Below, in pieces: positions 49,001-58,245 of a stretch of DNA of 64,000 bases. Each line of letters opens with the position of its first letter. The stretch's first letter is position 1. A program made the translations under genes and the position numbers. The notes under the pieces were generated by a model. It had not been told where the DNA came from, did not search any database, and saw only the letters and a program-made list of their open reading frames with translations. This DNA comes from Schizochytrium sp. CCTCC M209059 (lineage: Eukaryota; Sar; Bigyra; Thraustochytrida; Thraustochytriidae). The stretch is from the NCBI GenBank assembly GCA_000818945.1, contig KN805397.1, positions 228,699 to 292,698 of the forward strand, given 5' to 3'.

Positions 49001-51320
49001 TCGGAGCGGTTCGACGTCTGCCGTGGTGGCTCAACCGCCCCAAACGGCTGCGGCGACACCGGTGGCGGCTTCGTCGACGCCAACGGGTCCGGCCGAAAAG
49101 CAAAGCCTTCGCTCCTTCTTCGTCAGCACCAAGGATAGTGCAAGCAGTAGCGGCGGTCCTCTGCGGTCGAGGTCGGCATCTGCCGCCGCAGCAGCCGCCT
49201 CTGCTTCTGCCAGTGCTGCGAAAATGACACCCGAGGAAATGGAAGCTGTCGAAGAACTCGAGCAGCGCCTTGAAGCTGCAGAGTATGAAATCATCTTTCA
49301 CAAAAAGCAGTGCGAAGCCGCGGCCGCAAAAATTGGCGATGTGGGCAAGGACGCCGGGGCAGATGCCGAATCCGCAGCAGGGACACCAGCCGCCGTCGGG
49401 GCCAAGCGGGATGCTGCACAGGCCGGGCAGCAGCGCGAATCGGCTTCCAAGCTTGGTAACAAGGACGATTCCTTCGCGAACATTTTTCCTGTCGAGCTCA
49501 CTTCGCTCGAAGAGGCCAAGTCGGTCTTCCAGGAGCTTTTGCAAATGTACGTCGACGCGAAGCGATCCAAGTCTCAGCTCAAACAAACCATCGAGCGTCT
49601 CAGACAGCAGGCGTGTGTCGACGAGTCGCGTTCCCGCCGGGATCTTCAACAGCGTCGCAAGTCTCTCATGCCGTCCTCGGCTTCTGCCTCCGGCCCCGTC
49701 TCTTCGCCGGCCTCGTCCATTGCGGGCACCCCGGCGTTTACACGGCATTCCATAGGCCATGCAGGCTCGCCCATGGCCGCTGCAGCAACGCCCATCACCG
49801 CGCGCGTACTGCAGGATAAACTCGGCGAGTCGAGCGAGCTCTGCAACGTTCTGCTTAAGGAAAATCAAAAGCTTTTGGGCATCATCAAGGAGAATGGCAT
49901 CCGCGTAGACCCTGGTCTTGAGGAAAACCTCAACGAAGCCAAGCTGCGTGCTCTCGAGGACCAAGTTCGCCAGCTCCAGGTCTCGGGCTCGTCGTCGGCG
50001 CTCTTTTCTGCTCGGGATACAGGCCGCAGGTCAAGCCTTGGGGCAAACGTTGCCAACATGGCTAGCGCGGTGCTTGCGACCCCGCAATCGCAGCAGGCGC
50101 AATCGAAGATGCTGGCTCAGACTCCGAACGATGCCGAAATCGCTGCGGCCCGCCGGGCAGCTGAGCGGGCAGCTGAGCGGGCAGACATTCTTCACGAAGA
50201 GCAAACCGCCTTGAACCAGCAACGCACCCCGGGGGTCTTTGATCGCCTCTCCAACACGCAAAACTTTACGGGAATCCACAAACGCAAGATCATTGACCAA
50301 CAAACTCGCGAAAACACCTTGGACGAGCTTGTGATCAAGCCCATCACCGAGCTCGAAGTGGACTCTCTCCAGCTCACAGACGCACATCCCGAGTCCACAG
50401 TAGATGGTATGACCCTCAACCCGGCTGCGCTGGCCGAGATACAACGCAAGACCAATGGGCGCAGCACTAGCCCTCGTGCAAGTCTCGAGGGTACCGGGTC
50501 CGGGTCCGGGTCCGGGTCTGGGTCTGGGTCTGGGTCTAATAGGGTGGGTAGCCCGCGCGCAGGACGACGCAGCTCGAACGAATCCGGTTCAGGTTCACCA
50601 TCGTTCACCCGGATGACTGAGTCGTACTCGAATCGGTGCGCGCAAGAGTCCAAGTTGCGCGCCGCGCGGTCTCGGGAGTCAACGGGATCAGTTGGGAGCG
50701 CCTCATCCGCGATGAGCACCTCGAACCCCAAGTCAGCTAACGCCGCTGTCGCAGGAGTTGTCGCTCCCCCAGCCCCAGCTTTGGCATCTGCTCCTGGAAT
50801 GGGTACCAGTGGGGGAGAGATCAAGAATGGAAGCGGCACTTACCGTGCGGAGGTTGGCGGCCTGTACAGAAACAACGCCACTTCGGCAACGGGGTCTCGG
50901 AGCAATGGTCGCGCTCGCCAGCTTGCCTGGGAATCGCAAAAGGCCAAGCCCGGCTCAGCTGACGCAAATGCCAAGCCAGGTAGCGGAAATACTCGTAGCG
51001 ACACACCCGATGACAATCCTGAAAAGGAGAACACGTCTGACGATGCCGTAATTGCAGGCGGGGCCATTCTTGCGAGCGCGAAACCCATTCACGAACGACT
51101 CGCCGACCCAAAATACTACACTGGCGTCCAGAAACAAAAAGCTCTCGGATCTGACGCTGGACCCGGAGGAGTTCTCTCCTCTCCGGGCGCAAGTACAGCT
51201 GTGAGCCAGGCCTTCACGGCCAGCAGCGCCCAGGCAAACGCCCAGACGAACGCCACGGCGGCCCAGCTGCGCAAGAGGCTCGCGCAAGAGCGAGCACGCC
51301 GTAAAAAGGTCGCAAACTAG
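46083..51320 (+). CDS. Kinesin-4-like plus-end motor with long coiled coil and p25-alpha-like tail motifs
   Basis: This is 1745 residues from the ATG at 46083. The N-terminal motor (residues about 3-395) has AYGQTGSGKTYTMG, NVHSSRSHAIFTI, VDLAGSERAKRTGATGTRLKEG and YRDSKLTRMLQDSLGGNS. An Asp/Glu/Ser/Ala insert of about 45 residues sits just before the VDLAGSER strand. The order and INKGLLALGNVISALGDE suit kinesin-4 (KIF4/KIF21) or the related KIF27/7 group, which regulate microtubule length. A long coiled coil follows (about 420-1190, with an acidic Asp-rich break near 615-650). The tail is Ser-rich with a GSGS run (bases about 50500-50538). It contains two similar motifs, DRLSNTQNFTGIHKRK at 1387-1402 and ERLADPKYYTGVQKQK at 1671-1686, resembling p25-alpha/TPPP repeats. 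Confidence 0.9.
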   Translation: MSESTNIRVAVRIRPLLSKEKLERCSECVRPLSESELVMMGKEKQFTFDQVFGQTSHQHEIYAKNVSPLVRTLFDGYNATVLAYGQTGSGKTYTMGTSTDSLVDDDDSKLGVIPRAMSEIFDIIEEKKTANPGAEFYLRVQFLEIYGEDIRDLLDPAGSSEGKVVSVRESEKGMEVCGAVEESVKSTAAMYEALERGSLCRTTGSTEMNVHSSRSHAIFTIIIEQHLPVAADSTSAGEEKSSADPSHEKKENTAAESGESTEGETAASNGASAAGDDVEYRIAKFHFVDLAGSERAKRTGATGTRLKEGININKGLLALGNVISALGDETKPKGTHVPYRDSKLTRMLQDSLGGNSRTLMIACVSPADANFEETLNALRYANRARNIKNKPIVNRDPNSSQIATLKAQIQQLKLQLYGNGGPQQQPQDQHSMQNFEQQQQQGFGAGMGFGAFGNGEELSHARQELEMARMRADGADAQVLKLTDALEREKRSRSEVQEKYIMAAAQVDFYKSKFGGETGEAKDIELDEEAIKSNAQYLRKIEELQRQLETSDSQLSQARKELKTLQSEFTFADSLDEVEKEIVRNARIRRSLEGFHGAGKGGAAAAGSGLDETTDMDDDDDDDDLDDDDEDGHADDFDPHALSAEDLAADPSLLEVNEDDDEATRELKEKFQKTQDSYRSMVQSYDVTLRSKQMIMKKVVEERKKFEAMKAHYEAKMAEMNAEVLVTQQQRDALDCKIKELETKKSSEANKTQITKLRLQLKDKMERLKNLEKQGKQLADAKRMASKWQVKEQKIQREIDSMKKQKVEYQRRMEENAKKYREEAQQRKQEIARLRKQQRVLAQDKQKLQMRSTRDERLLRQKTEQVTAMQRKLRQAQRLTSFNKQLTEKERKQRKLLDKWARERIKHDEELERLQRSLSKKQAAIERKEQLCRELEDRKRAAEQRANVAEKSAAQALNAVGSTPDPSPAAARGRSGSTSAVVAQPPQTAAATPVAASSTPTGPAEKQSLRSFFVSTKDSASSSGGPLRSRSASAAAAAASASASAAKMTPEEMEAVEELEQRLEAAEYEIIFHKKQCEAAAAKIGDVGKDAGADAESAAGTPAAVGAKRDAAQAGQQRESASKLGNKDDSFANIFPVELTSLEEAKSVFQELLQMYVDAKRSKSQLKQTIERLRQQACVDESRSRRDLQQRRKSLMPSSASASGPVSSPASSIAGTPAFTRHSIGHAGSPMAAAATPITARVLQDKLGESSELCNVLLKENQKLLGIIKENGIRVDPGLEENLNEAKLRALEDQVRQLQVSGSSSALFSARDTGRRSSLGANVANMASAVLATPQSQQAQSKMLAQTPNDAEIAAARRAAERAAERADILHEEQTALNQQRTPGVFDRLSNTQNFTGIHKRKIIDQQTRENTLDELVIKPITELEVDSLQLTDAHPESTVDGMTLNPAALAEIQRKTNGRSTSPRASLEGTGSGSGSGSGSGSGSNRVGSPRAGRRSSNESGSGSPSFTRMTESYSNRCAQESKLRAARSRESTGSVGSASSAMSTSNPKSANAAVAGVVAPPAPALASAPGMGTSGGEIKNGSGTYRAEVGGLYRNNATSATGSRSNGRARQLAWESQKAKPGSADANAKPGSGNTRSDTPDDNPEKENTSDDAVIAGGAILASAKPIHERLADPKYYTGVQKQKALGSDAGPGGVLSSPGASTAVSQAFTASSAQANAQTNATAAQLRKRLAQERARRKKVAN

Positions 51321-51688
51321 CTGCCACGATCGCAAACTAGCTACCACGATAGTAGTAGGAGTAGTAGTATAGTATTTTACCCACTCAACAAACGAACTGA
51401 AGTAAGTAAGCATCGTACCTTGTCGTCATCTTATGACTGACTGACTTATATCTGGCTTCTTCCCATTTCCTTCGCGCTCGCGTCCAGCACTGCACCGCAA
51501 CGCGCTCTGCGTCGTGTCGAAGACTCGCAAGTGGTGTGCACGCGCATCGGCTGTCTAGGTCAAGTTCTTGTAGGATACATGGCAACCTGATGAGAGATAG
51601 GCCTAAGGTCCAAAAGCCAAAACGGTTATCATTGTTACTCCTACTACTACTGATCATCCAGAACCTCTTCGCACGCACTGCCGACAGA
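51321..51688. other. Spacer between kinesin and HEATR6 genes
   Basis: It contains short AGT/TAG-type trinucleotide repeats at about 51345-51375 and a CTA-rich stretch near 51630-51655. The HEATR6 frame is open into this region, but from a GTG. No separate gene is seen. Confidence 0.4.
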
Positions 51689-54600
51689 ATGACAAGCGAG
51701 GCAAGCGCGGCGGCCAGCGTGGACGGGTCGTGGCGAGTTGCCGCCTCAGCCAACGCCTCTGCCAGCGGTGCCAACGCTTTCTCAGCCCCTCGGCGCGGCG
51801 AGAGGGCCTTCGAAACGCAAAATGGCGACCGGGACGGCTCACCGGCTGCTCCAAGGTCGCGGAGGCCATCGTCTGCGTCCCTGCCTGCTGCGGCAGGAGA
51901 CCAAGCCCCGCCGCTCCCGCCAACAACGCCCACGCAGGGACGCGTACGCGCGAGACAAGCGATGGGAACGCCTTCTCAATCAGGTCCGCCGCCGACAACG
52001 CGCAAATTCTCCTTTTCGTCAAGTCTTCGAGCAGGCTCCGGCAACGCCGCTCTCCAGCGGGAGCGCGCCAAGTGGAACGTCTGGGTAGGTGCTGCTCGAG
52101 AGCGACACATCGAACCGGCGACGCTCGTTCGCGAAGTCATTGACGCACGCCTCACGTTTCCAAGCTCGGTGATCTCGCGACGAGATTGCGGCGAGCTCGT
52201 CCGACGGGTAGTCGACCTTGAAGACACAGCGACCGGTGGTGGCGCTTCAGCGCGGCTTGTAAGCTACTTCTCGCAGCGAAAGCACATCGAATTCAATGTA
52301 GACGCACTCGCAGTTGTGGTGCCCTCTTTGTTGAGAGAGGTGCGCGCCAGTCTTGTGTCGCCTGACCAATGCCTGGATGCCTTGCAGGCCCTCTCGTATG
52401 TTCTCTTTTCTGACGGTGCGAGATGCTCAGCATTCGAGGAAGAGATTGTACGCACGCTCGTTGATGATGTTCTCCGTGCAGACAATGCGGATCTCGCCTG
52501 TGCTGGAGCCGCCTTTGGGTGTTTGGGTAACTTATTGCAACGAAAAGCTCTTTTGGATGCGCAAGCTCCAGAAGTCGCTCAGCTGGCCTTGCGGTCCATT
52601 TCGTTGCTGCTCGAAGAGGCCTGGGATACGCCCGCGACAGTAGCAGTCGGGCAGCCTCCTTCAGCAATTGAGAACACAGGAGACAGTCGATTGCAGAAAC
52701 TAAAAGTGCTCCAGGCAGCATTACGCGTCGTACACGGATGCCTTCTCGCTTTTGGCGCAGACTCCTTGCAGACCAAGCTCCACTGGTTCGCAGGCGCTCT
52801 CACGCGAGTCGTTTGCGAAACCATGCAGGTATGCAAGACAGAGAAACGCCTCCGACAAGGTGAGGCGTCAGCGTCGGAATCGGAAATGTCAGACTCAGAT
52901 ATGGAGCGAAAATCAAGCTCCTCAAGAGTTCTCAAGCAGCTGGAAAAGATTCGTTTGGCCGCTCTTGATCTCCTCGATGCACTTTGCAAGTTTGATCGAA
53001 AACTGATGCAGACGCAGTGGGAGCGTCTTTTACCGCAGCGAAACGGAAGCGTTCTCAACCTCAAGGCCCCACATCTACTTACAGTCCTGCTTTTCGACGC
53101 GCAGCCTCGCGTACGCTGCGCTACTTTCCGGGTCGTCTCTGCTCTATTTGCAAACTCGCCCGTGCGCGTCTGGCTCTCGCAGCCTCGGCCTGCTGGCAAA
53201 GCGAGTGCCTTTGTGCCCATGAGCGTGAAAATTTCGCACATTGTCGAAGAAGTCTTCTACGCACTTGGCCGCGTGCTAGGTGGCCAGGAAAGTAATCCAA
53301 CAGCTCTCGAGCAGGCCCATCAGTGCGCAGTGACGGTGCTACGTGCCGTTCCCTTTGAGGTTCGAGGCAACGAAGGCTTTTTCTTGACTCCATTTCTGCA
53401 GGGCTGCGCTGGCCCGCTCACTGCGCGACTTGCAGACGCAAAAGTGCCCGAAAAGGTCAGATTAGCTGCTGCTGCAACATGCGCGGCCCTTGTCAGCGCG
53501 CCAAAGGGCCGACTCGAGAGTGTTGCAGCATTCACGACCACGCATCTGATTCCAGCGCTCGAGCAAGTCGATCTCGCTGCAAATGAGTGGTCCATGCCTC
53601 TGGTGGGTGCCATGTGCGAGCAGTACGCTCGAGAAGTAAGTCGCGGCACGCTATGGGATGCGACGCACCGCGTTCTGCTTCAGTGTTTTGCTTCCCGTCT
53701 CCCTTCGAGTCGACGCGCGGCCGTAGGGTTAGTCGAGCGCATTTTGCGCCGAGACAAGGTGAGCGAGCCGCCAATCACTTCGGCGCTGGCTGGATGGAAC
53801 GAGGTTCTCTCGGTGCACTTGCCTCGCGCATTGCGGGACCCAGATCCCGATGTTCGCAGCTGCGCAGCAGTTTGCGTTTCAGAGATCCGCACCGAGGGGT
53901 GGGCACTTGTGTCGGACGCACAGCGTCGCGAATGCGTGAGCGGCATTCTCTCAGCGTACGGAGGCAAAGAGGAGACACAGCGCGCGACGCTAACGGCACT
54001 CGGCGCCATGGCTCTGGTTCCTGAATTTCGAACACCTGTTTTCATGCGAGATGGTGTGCCCCTACTCCTTGTTGCACTCGAAGCATCAAATCTCCAGGTA
54101 CGCGCGCGAGGGGCGCTTGCACTTGCAAATATTGTCTATGAACCAGATCGGGCCTCGCACCTCGATCAGCTTATTGCTCCCGACACTCGCTGCGCTCTCA
54201 CCGAGGCATGTATCACGCATGTGCCAGACCACGACAAGGTGGCTGCTCCGTGTCTGCGAGCCTTGGGGGCGCTCTACGCGGGCTTTGCAACCTCGCTATT
54301 CAACAATGAAAACAGTAATGGAAGCCAAGAAGGTAGCCTTGGCGCACGCGTCGCACATGCTCTGCTCGAAGGAGCAAACGGCAAGGGCGAGGCTTCGGCA
54401 AAGGTGCGTTGGAGCGCGTGCGCTTCCATAGGTCTCGTGTTGAGTCGTGGAACCGATAGTACGAGACAACGAGACTTTGTTGAAGTGCTGGCGGATCAAG
54501 CTGCCCAGAACGAAAACTTTAAAGTTCGTATTGCCGCAGTGACCGCATTGCATGAGGGAATCCGTGCCTTGCACGCACGAAGCGATCTGCGTGCCGTCGT

Positions 54601-54799
54601 GCGAGAGACCCTCGGGCCCGCGCTTCTTTCACTCGTTAATGCACGCGGCATGGTCGATGTCTCTCAAGCTCGCTTTGCTGCCAAGCTTGATGATGCTCTG
54701 CGGGCTCTCTTGCGTGGTGTTGCCGATTCCGAGTGGCCTGAGCAGGGCGGGGACCTTGCGAGTCTTATCGGTAGCCAAGAGATGCTCGGGAAGGAATAG
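51689..54799 (+). CDS. HEAT repeat-containing protein 6 (HEATR6-like)
   Basis: This is 1036 residues from the ATG at 51689. An earlier in-frame ATG at 51590 would add 33 residues with a Leu run encoded by CTACTA repeats, which looks like leader. The first 140 residues are low-complexity. From about residue 150 the protein is a HEAT/ARM solenoid. HEATR6-type blocks are LNLKAPHLLTVLLFDAQPR (near 470), VKISHIVEEVFYALGRVL (near 515), and in the C-terminal part KVRWSACASIGLVL and ENFKVRIAAVTALHEG. HEATR6 function is poorly known; it is a scaffold of unclear process. An acidic Ser/Asp insert lies near residue 395. The gene is convergent with the DGQHR gene. Confidence 0.85.
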   Translation: MTSEASAAASVDGSWRVAASANASASGANAFSAPRRGERAFETQNGDRDGSPAAPRSRRPSSASLPAAAGDQAPPLPPTTPTQGRVRARQAMGTPSQSGPPPTTRKFSFSSSLRAGSGNAALQRERAKWNVWVGAARERHIEPATLVREVIDARLTFPSSVISRRDCGELVRRVVDLEDTATGGGASARLVSYFSQRKHIEFNVDALAVVVPSLLREVRASLVSPDQCLDALQALSYVLFSDGARCSAFEEEIVRTLVDDVLRADNADLACAGAAFGCLGNLLQRKALLDAQAPEVAQLALRSISLLLEEAWDTPATVAVGQPPSAIENTGDSRLQKLKVLQAALRVVHGCLLAFGADSLQTKLHWFAGALTRVVCETMQVCKTEKRLRQGEASASESEMSDSDMERKSSSSRVLKQLEKIRLAALDLLDALCKFDRKLMQTQWERLLPQRNGSVLNLKAPHLLTVLLFDAQPRVRCATFRVVSALFANSPVRVWLSQPRPAGKASAFVPMSVKISHIVEEVFYALGRVLGGQESNPTALEQAHQCAVTVLRAVPFEVRGNEGFFLTPFLQGCAGPLTARLADAKVPEKVRLAAAATCAALVSAPKGRLESVAAFTTTHLIPALEQVDLAANEWSMPLVGAMCEQYAREVSRGTLWDATHRVLLQCFASRLPSSRRAAVGLVERILRRDKVSEPPITSALAGWNEVLSVHLPRALRDPDPDVRSCAAVCVSEIRTEGWALVSDAQRRECVSGILSAYGGKEETQRATLTALGAMALVPEFRTPVFMRDGVPLLLVALEASNLQVRARGALALANIVYEPDRASHLDQLIAPDTRCALTEACITHVPDHDKVAAPCLRALGALYAGFATSLFNNENSNGSQEGSLGARVAHALLEGANGKGEASAKVRWSACASIGLVLSRGTDSTRQRDFVEVLADQAAQNENFKVRIAAVTALHEGIRALHARSDLRAVVRETLGPALLSLVNARGMVDVSQARFAAKLDDALRALLRGVADSEWPEQGGDLASLIGSQEMLGKE

Positions 54800-55032
54800 G
54801 ACCAAGAATTGCAACTTTTGCACCAATCTTGTCCGAAGGTAGGTAGGTCCACAACCCACGCCATAATATATGCCTGCCGCCCTTCGATTGCAGGTGCTCG
54901 CAAACTTTGTAGACAATGATCTTGGCTGCGTACATGATGTCGAAGATTTTTTATAAATCTATTTTTGAATCGTAAGGAGGGGGCCCTTTGCGTTGCAGTG
55001 CCTGCGCCATGGAAGTCATGTAAGGGCGGTCT

Positions 55033-56532
55033 TCACGGCGTGTGCAAAGACTCATCCGCGACGCCATCTTCGAGAGACGTATGCACTTGCTCTTCAAGTA
55101 TCTTTTCGATCCAGTTGTTTTGTAGACCGAGATAAAGTCCATGCTTTTTCGCTTTTGGGAGATTCCTGCGTACGGACTTGGGCCACTCCTCCACGGATCG
55201 TTTACTCAACGTGCTGTTGCAGGTCATGATAGCATCATAGAGCGCATTAGCAGACGCGCCCTGTTTGGAGGCCTCCAAACATTTTGACTCAAAGAGATCG
55301 TTGCGAAGTCTGTCACGATTAAGGTGTGGCGCGCGGCATCTTTCGCCTTTGAACATTTCGGGAAAATTATTTTGAAGACGCTCACAGGCCTCGTCGACGT
55401 TTCTCTTATAAGGCGATAAGAGGTGCTGGGGCAGGTCAATATCCTGCACGCTCTCGCCCTTGTTGATCTCGATAAAGAGATTCTTCACTTCGATTTCACT
55501 CCGCACAATATAAACCTCGATGAGAATCTCGATGTCCTGATCTTCTGGCATCTCCTCCAGGAGTTTTGCGATCGCATGCGAGCGATGCTGACCATCAATG
55601 ATGGCACACTCTTGAATTTCATCGAGCGTGCGACTGGCATCTTCAGCAAATTGGAAAATGGATATGGTGCCAAGAAAGGATGGATCGTTTCGTTTTGCGT
55701 TAACGATCTGCTGCACGCGCGTCTCATCGAGACGTCTCTGCGCGTGCCATCTTCTCACGTGCTTGAAGAGCTCGCGGGATGACGCCATGTATACGCGTTT
55801 GTACACTTCTTGCTGTCCGTTCGTCATGTCACGGAGATGCTCCCCGAAGTAAGGGTGCTTGCTGGCAGTCAAAGGAGAGTGAACTTCGCTTCCAGACGCG
55901 CTTCGCCGTGTCTCGGAGATAAGCGTCCGGTCAGTGTCACTTTCGGCATCATACTCATTTATGGACGCAAATGACTCGCTTCTACGCGATGCAGCAGGCG
56001 AGACAGAAGCAGACGACGAAGGCTCACTTCTCGGAGAAGGCACCGTAGCTATTTCTTTGGCTTTGAGCGCGGCGCCACGCGCGCGATTCGCGTGGATTTT
56101 CTCCAATGCAAGCGTACGGTGGGGCGTGATGCCGTTATGCAAACTCGGAGTCTTTGGAATGACGTTGTTAGCGTTGGTGCTATTGTGCAAGACGGCCTTT
56201 TTATCTGTAGCAGCAGTAGCAGAACGGGTGACCATCTTTTCTGCACCACCAACCGAAGGCAATCCCTCAGCATTTTCAGGACACACGTTTTCCTCGTCGT
56301 TTTCGTATTGTTTCGGCAAGTCTTCATTTTCTTTTAGGTTGAAGTGAACACGGTGAGTGTCACTCACCTCCTTCTCCAATCTAGCGTGCTCATCATCTTC
56401 TTCGAATTGGTTTTCGACCACGAAAGGCTTTGCAGCTGAGGAAGGTCTTGCCTTTTCCCTTTCCGCGGCAGCTGCCGAGCGCGTCTTGGCGGGCGTGGAC
56501 TTCCTTGCAGACTGCCCCCACCATTGAATCAT
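55033..56532 (-). CDS. DGQHR-motif (ParB/DndB-like) protein with disordered nuclear-looking N-terminus
   Basis: This is 499 residues from the ATG at 56532. Residues 1-220 are disordered, basic and Ser/Glu-rich, with no fold. From about residue 225 a compact domain begins, with a KHVRRWHAQRRLDETRVQQI helix, then CAIIDGQHRSHAIAKLL, with Asp313-Gly-Gln-His-Arg317, then IEVYIVRSEIEVKNLFIEINKGESVQ. The DGQHR signature followed by a strand and an F-x-x-I-N motif is that of the DGQHR domain family, which includes bacterial DndB and is related to ParB/Srx-type folds. DndB controls phosphorothioate DNA modification; other members are uncharacterised. A nuclear, nucleic-acid-linked role is inferred only. 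Eukaryotic copies may have viral or bacterial origin. Confidence 0.65.
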   Translation of the reverse strand: MIQWWGQSARKSTPAKTRSAAAAEREKARPSSAAKPFVVENQFEEDDEHARLEKEVSDTHRVHFNLKENEDLPKQYENDEENVCPENAEGLPSVGGAEKMVTRSATAATDKKAVLHNSTNANNVIPKTPSLHNGITPHRTLALEKIHANRARGAALKAKEIATVPSPRSEPSSSASVSPAASRRSESFASINEYDAESDTDRTLISETRRSASGSEVHSPLTASKHPYFGEHLRDMTNGQQEVYKRVYMASSRELFKHVRRWHAQRRLDETRVQQIVNAKRNDPSFLGTISIFQFAEDASRTLDEIQECAIIDGQHRSHAIAKLLEEMPEDQDIEILIEVYIVRSEIEVKNLFIEINKGESVQDIDLPQHLLSPYKRNVDEACERLQNNFPEMFKGERCRAPHLNRDRLRNDLFESKCLEASKQGASANALYDAIMTCNSTLSKRSVEEWPKSVRRNLPKAKKHGLYLGLQNNWIEKILEEQVHTSLEDGVADESLHTP

Positions 56533-56898
56533 TGTGCCAGCGAAAGACCCGCGCGCACGACCTGTCCGCCGCGTGCACGGCGCGCAGTGAGTACTGCCGT
56601 CTCAATCACCGCGAGCTTTGGAGTGAGCCCTCGAATGTGTAACGGGCGGGACACTCCAAAACTGTCCTTCAAAAAAGATCGCCATTTTGAGAGCGCTCGA
56701 TTGTGCGCCGCAGCCATAGTCGCCACGCCGCGTGGAAGGAGCAACTGGGGAGTGTGGAGATGAATAGAAAAGTCTGCACGTAGTGTATCGCGCGCGCGCG
56801 AGGTGGGAGAAGACGGAGAGGGACGAGCAAAAAAAAGAAAAAGAGGGTTTGAGGAGATGCTCACTTCGATTGAATTATATAGGACGGATACCAAAGGT
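56533..56898. other. Promoter/leader of the DGQHR gene
   Basis: This spacer lies between two minus-strand genes and has a short GCGC-rich run near 56785-56797. No gene is supported. Confidence 0.4.
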
Positions 56899-58245
56899 TC
56901 AAAAGTCAGGAATGTAATTACCAATGTTTCCCAAATTAAGCGATGACAGGGAAAGAGCGTCATCGTCGGTACAATGGACACCTTCAGAATCGTCAAGAAA
57001 AGGTTCCGAAGACGGTGCAGACGATACTCGTTGAAGGGACTGCGAAGAAGTCTGTGGCCCCGAGGTCGCCCAAGGCGAAAATATTGCTGGAGAAGTGCAA
57101 GATATTCCGGAAGGTGACGTCGTCGCCGCCGCCATCGTTGGCGTTCGGGGATTTGGAGGTGGAGAGGTCGAAAGTGGGGACGACGAATTTTTGCGTAAAA
57201 GCTTTTTCCTCTTGCCCAGTGCCTCGGACGAGGCGTCCTCGGCGTGCTCCTGGCGACTGCTCGCCTGCGCTTGGAAGGCAGCCTGGAGAGATTTACGACG
57301 CGTTGTAGAGAGACGTGGCGTTGACTTCGATTGCGTACCTGACAGAGTTTCAGGGGTGCTTTCAAGGGACATTGGCACCGAAAGGTGGACGCGGAGAATG
57401 TGCATGACTCGGCCTCCCCGCTTGTCCAAGGCCCACTCTTCTTGTTTTCGGTACATATCAGCCATGCTTCGCAGGCAGCGCCAGCGGCTAAGATGGCGCT
57501 TGCTTGCCGCGGACCGAAACACCTGATCAGCAAACTCGACAGCAGCAGTATGGCGCGGATCGCAGATCCAGAGGAGGACTTGCTCCTTGACGAGCGTGAG
57601 GCGGATTTTCGAGTCGGGGGTCTCCGGGCGATCAGGGGACGCGTACTTGTCCACTGTGAGTCCAAACACGTACCAGCAGCCTACCGTTGACGCAGGGTAA
57701 ATGTCTTCGGCAATATGGCCTGCGGGTGTGAGCGACGAGATGAGATTGAGGGCATTATTGAGCAGCTGATACCTTTCTTCAGATGGGAGATGTTGCGTGA
57801 CAAAGGGTCGCGCAGCAGAACACCGCGCTGCAGCACCTGAGCAAAGCTTTGCTGCAGCGTGGTTCCCGTTGAGGATGCTGTCTTCGAGCGACCCCTCGAG
57901 CAGCGTCCGCTTTTCGATACGAAAGGAGGCATCGGCGACGGGATCCCAAGACAAAAGGACCACGTGGACGCGATGGTAAAAGACGCGACGACGCCATCGG
58001 AGAAGCTCGACATATTGTGCAAAGTGTTTGCCCGCATACGAGGTCACTGATCCGAGCACGATGCCTTGCGTGCGTGAAAGGACGGTCTTGCGGAGTCGCA
58101 ACATTGCCACAAACAAGGCAACTGCGAGTCTTCGGACGCCGACAACGAGTCCGCCATTACTTGCCGCGACGGCTGCGACAATTCCGGGCCATGACGCCAG
58201 CGCAGACGCCACCGTGCGCTTCCACGAGGCAGCCCTCCTCCCCAT
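56899..58245 (-). CDS. Unknown protein with N-terminal hydrophobic anchor
   Basis: This is 448 residues from the ATG at 58245. No family is recognised. Residues about 12-50 are hydrophobic with interspersed Arg (LASWPGIVAAVAAS..., VRRLAVALFVAMLRLRK), suggesting a signal anchor. The middle (about 85-270) is compact, with WRRRVFYHRVHVVLLSWDP, a GCWYVFGLTVDKYASPD block and KEQVLLWICDPRHTAAVEFADQVF, which look like conserved globular sequence. The C-terminal 170 residues are Ser/Pro/Thr-rich and end in LNLGNIGNYIPDF. It is divergent from the 196-residue gene at 58713. Confidence 0.65.
   Translation of the reverse strand: MGRRAASWKRTVASALASWPGIVAAVAASNGGLVVGVRRLAVALFVAMLRLRKTVLSRTQGIVLGSVTSYAGKHFAQYVELLRWRRRVFYHRVHVVLLSWDPVADASFRIEKRTLLEGSLEDSILNGNHAAAKLCSGAAARCSAARPFVTQHLPSEERYQLLNNALNLISSLTPAGHIAEDIYPASTVGCWYVFGLTVDKYASPDRPETPDSKIRLTLVKEQVLLWICDPRHTAAVEFADQVFRSAASKRHLSRWRCLRSMADMYRKQEEWALDKRGGRVMHILRVHLSVPMSLESTPETLSGTQSKSTPRLSTTRRKSLQAAFQAQASSRQEHAEDASSEALGKRKKLLRKNSSSPLSTSPPPNPRTPTMAAATTSPSGISCTSPAIFSPWATSGPQTSSQSLQRVSSAPSSEPFLDDSEGVHCTDDDALSLSSLNLGNIGNYIPDF

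Noticed and set aside
47904..49964. A 686-codon minus-strand ORF antisense to the kinesin coiled coil
   Set aside because: It is Leu-rich translation opposite Glu/Lys/Gln/Arg-rich heptads. The kinesin frame is clearly the real one.
10348..51605. AGGCCTA seen at several intergenic places (10348, 25229, 43569, 51599)
   Set aside because: The count is no more than expected for a seven-base word on both strands in 64 kb, so only the inverted repeat at 43568-43593 was kept.
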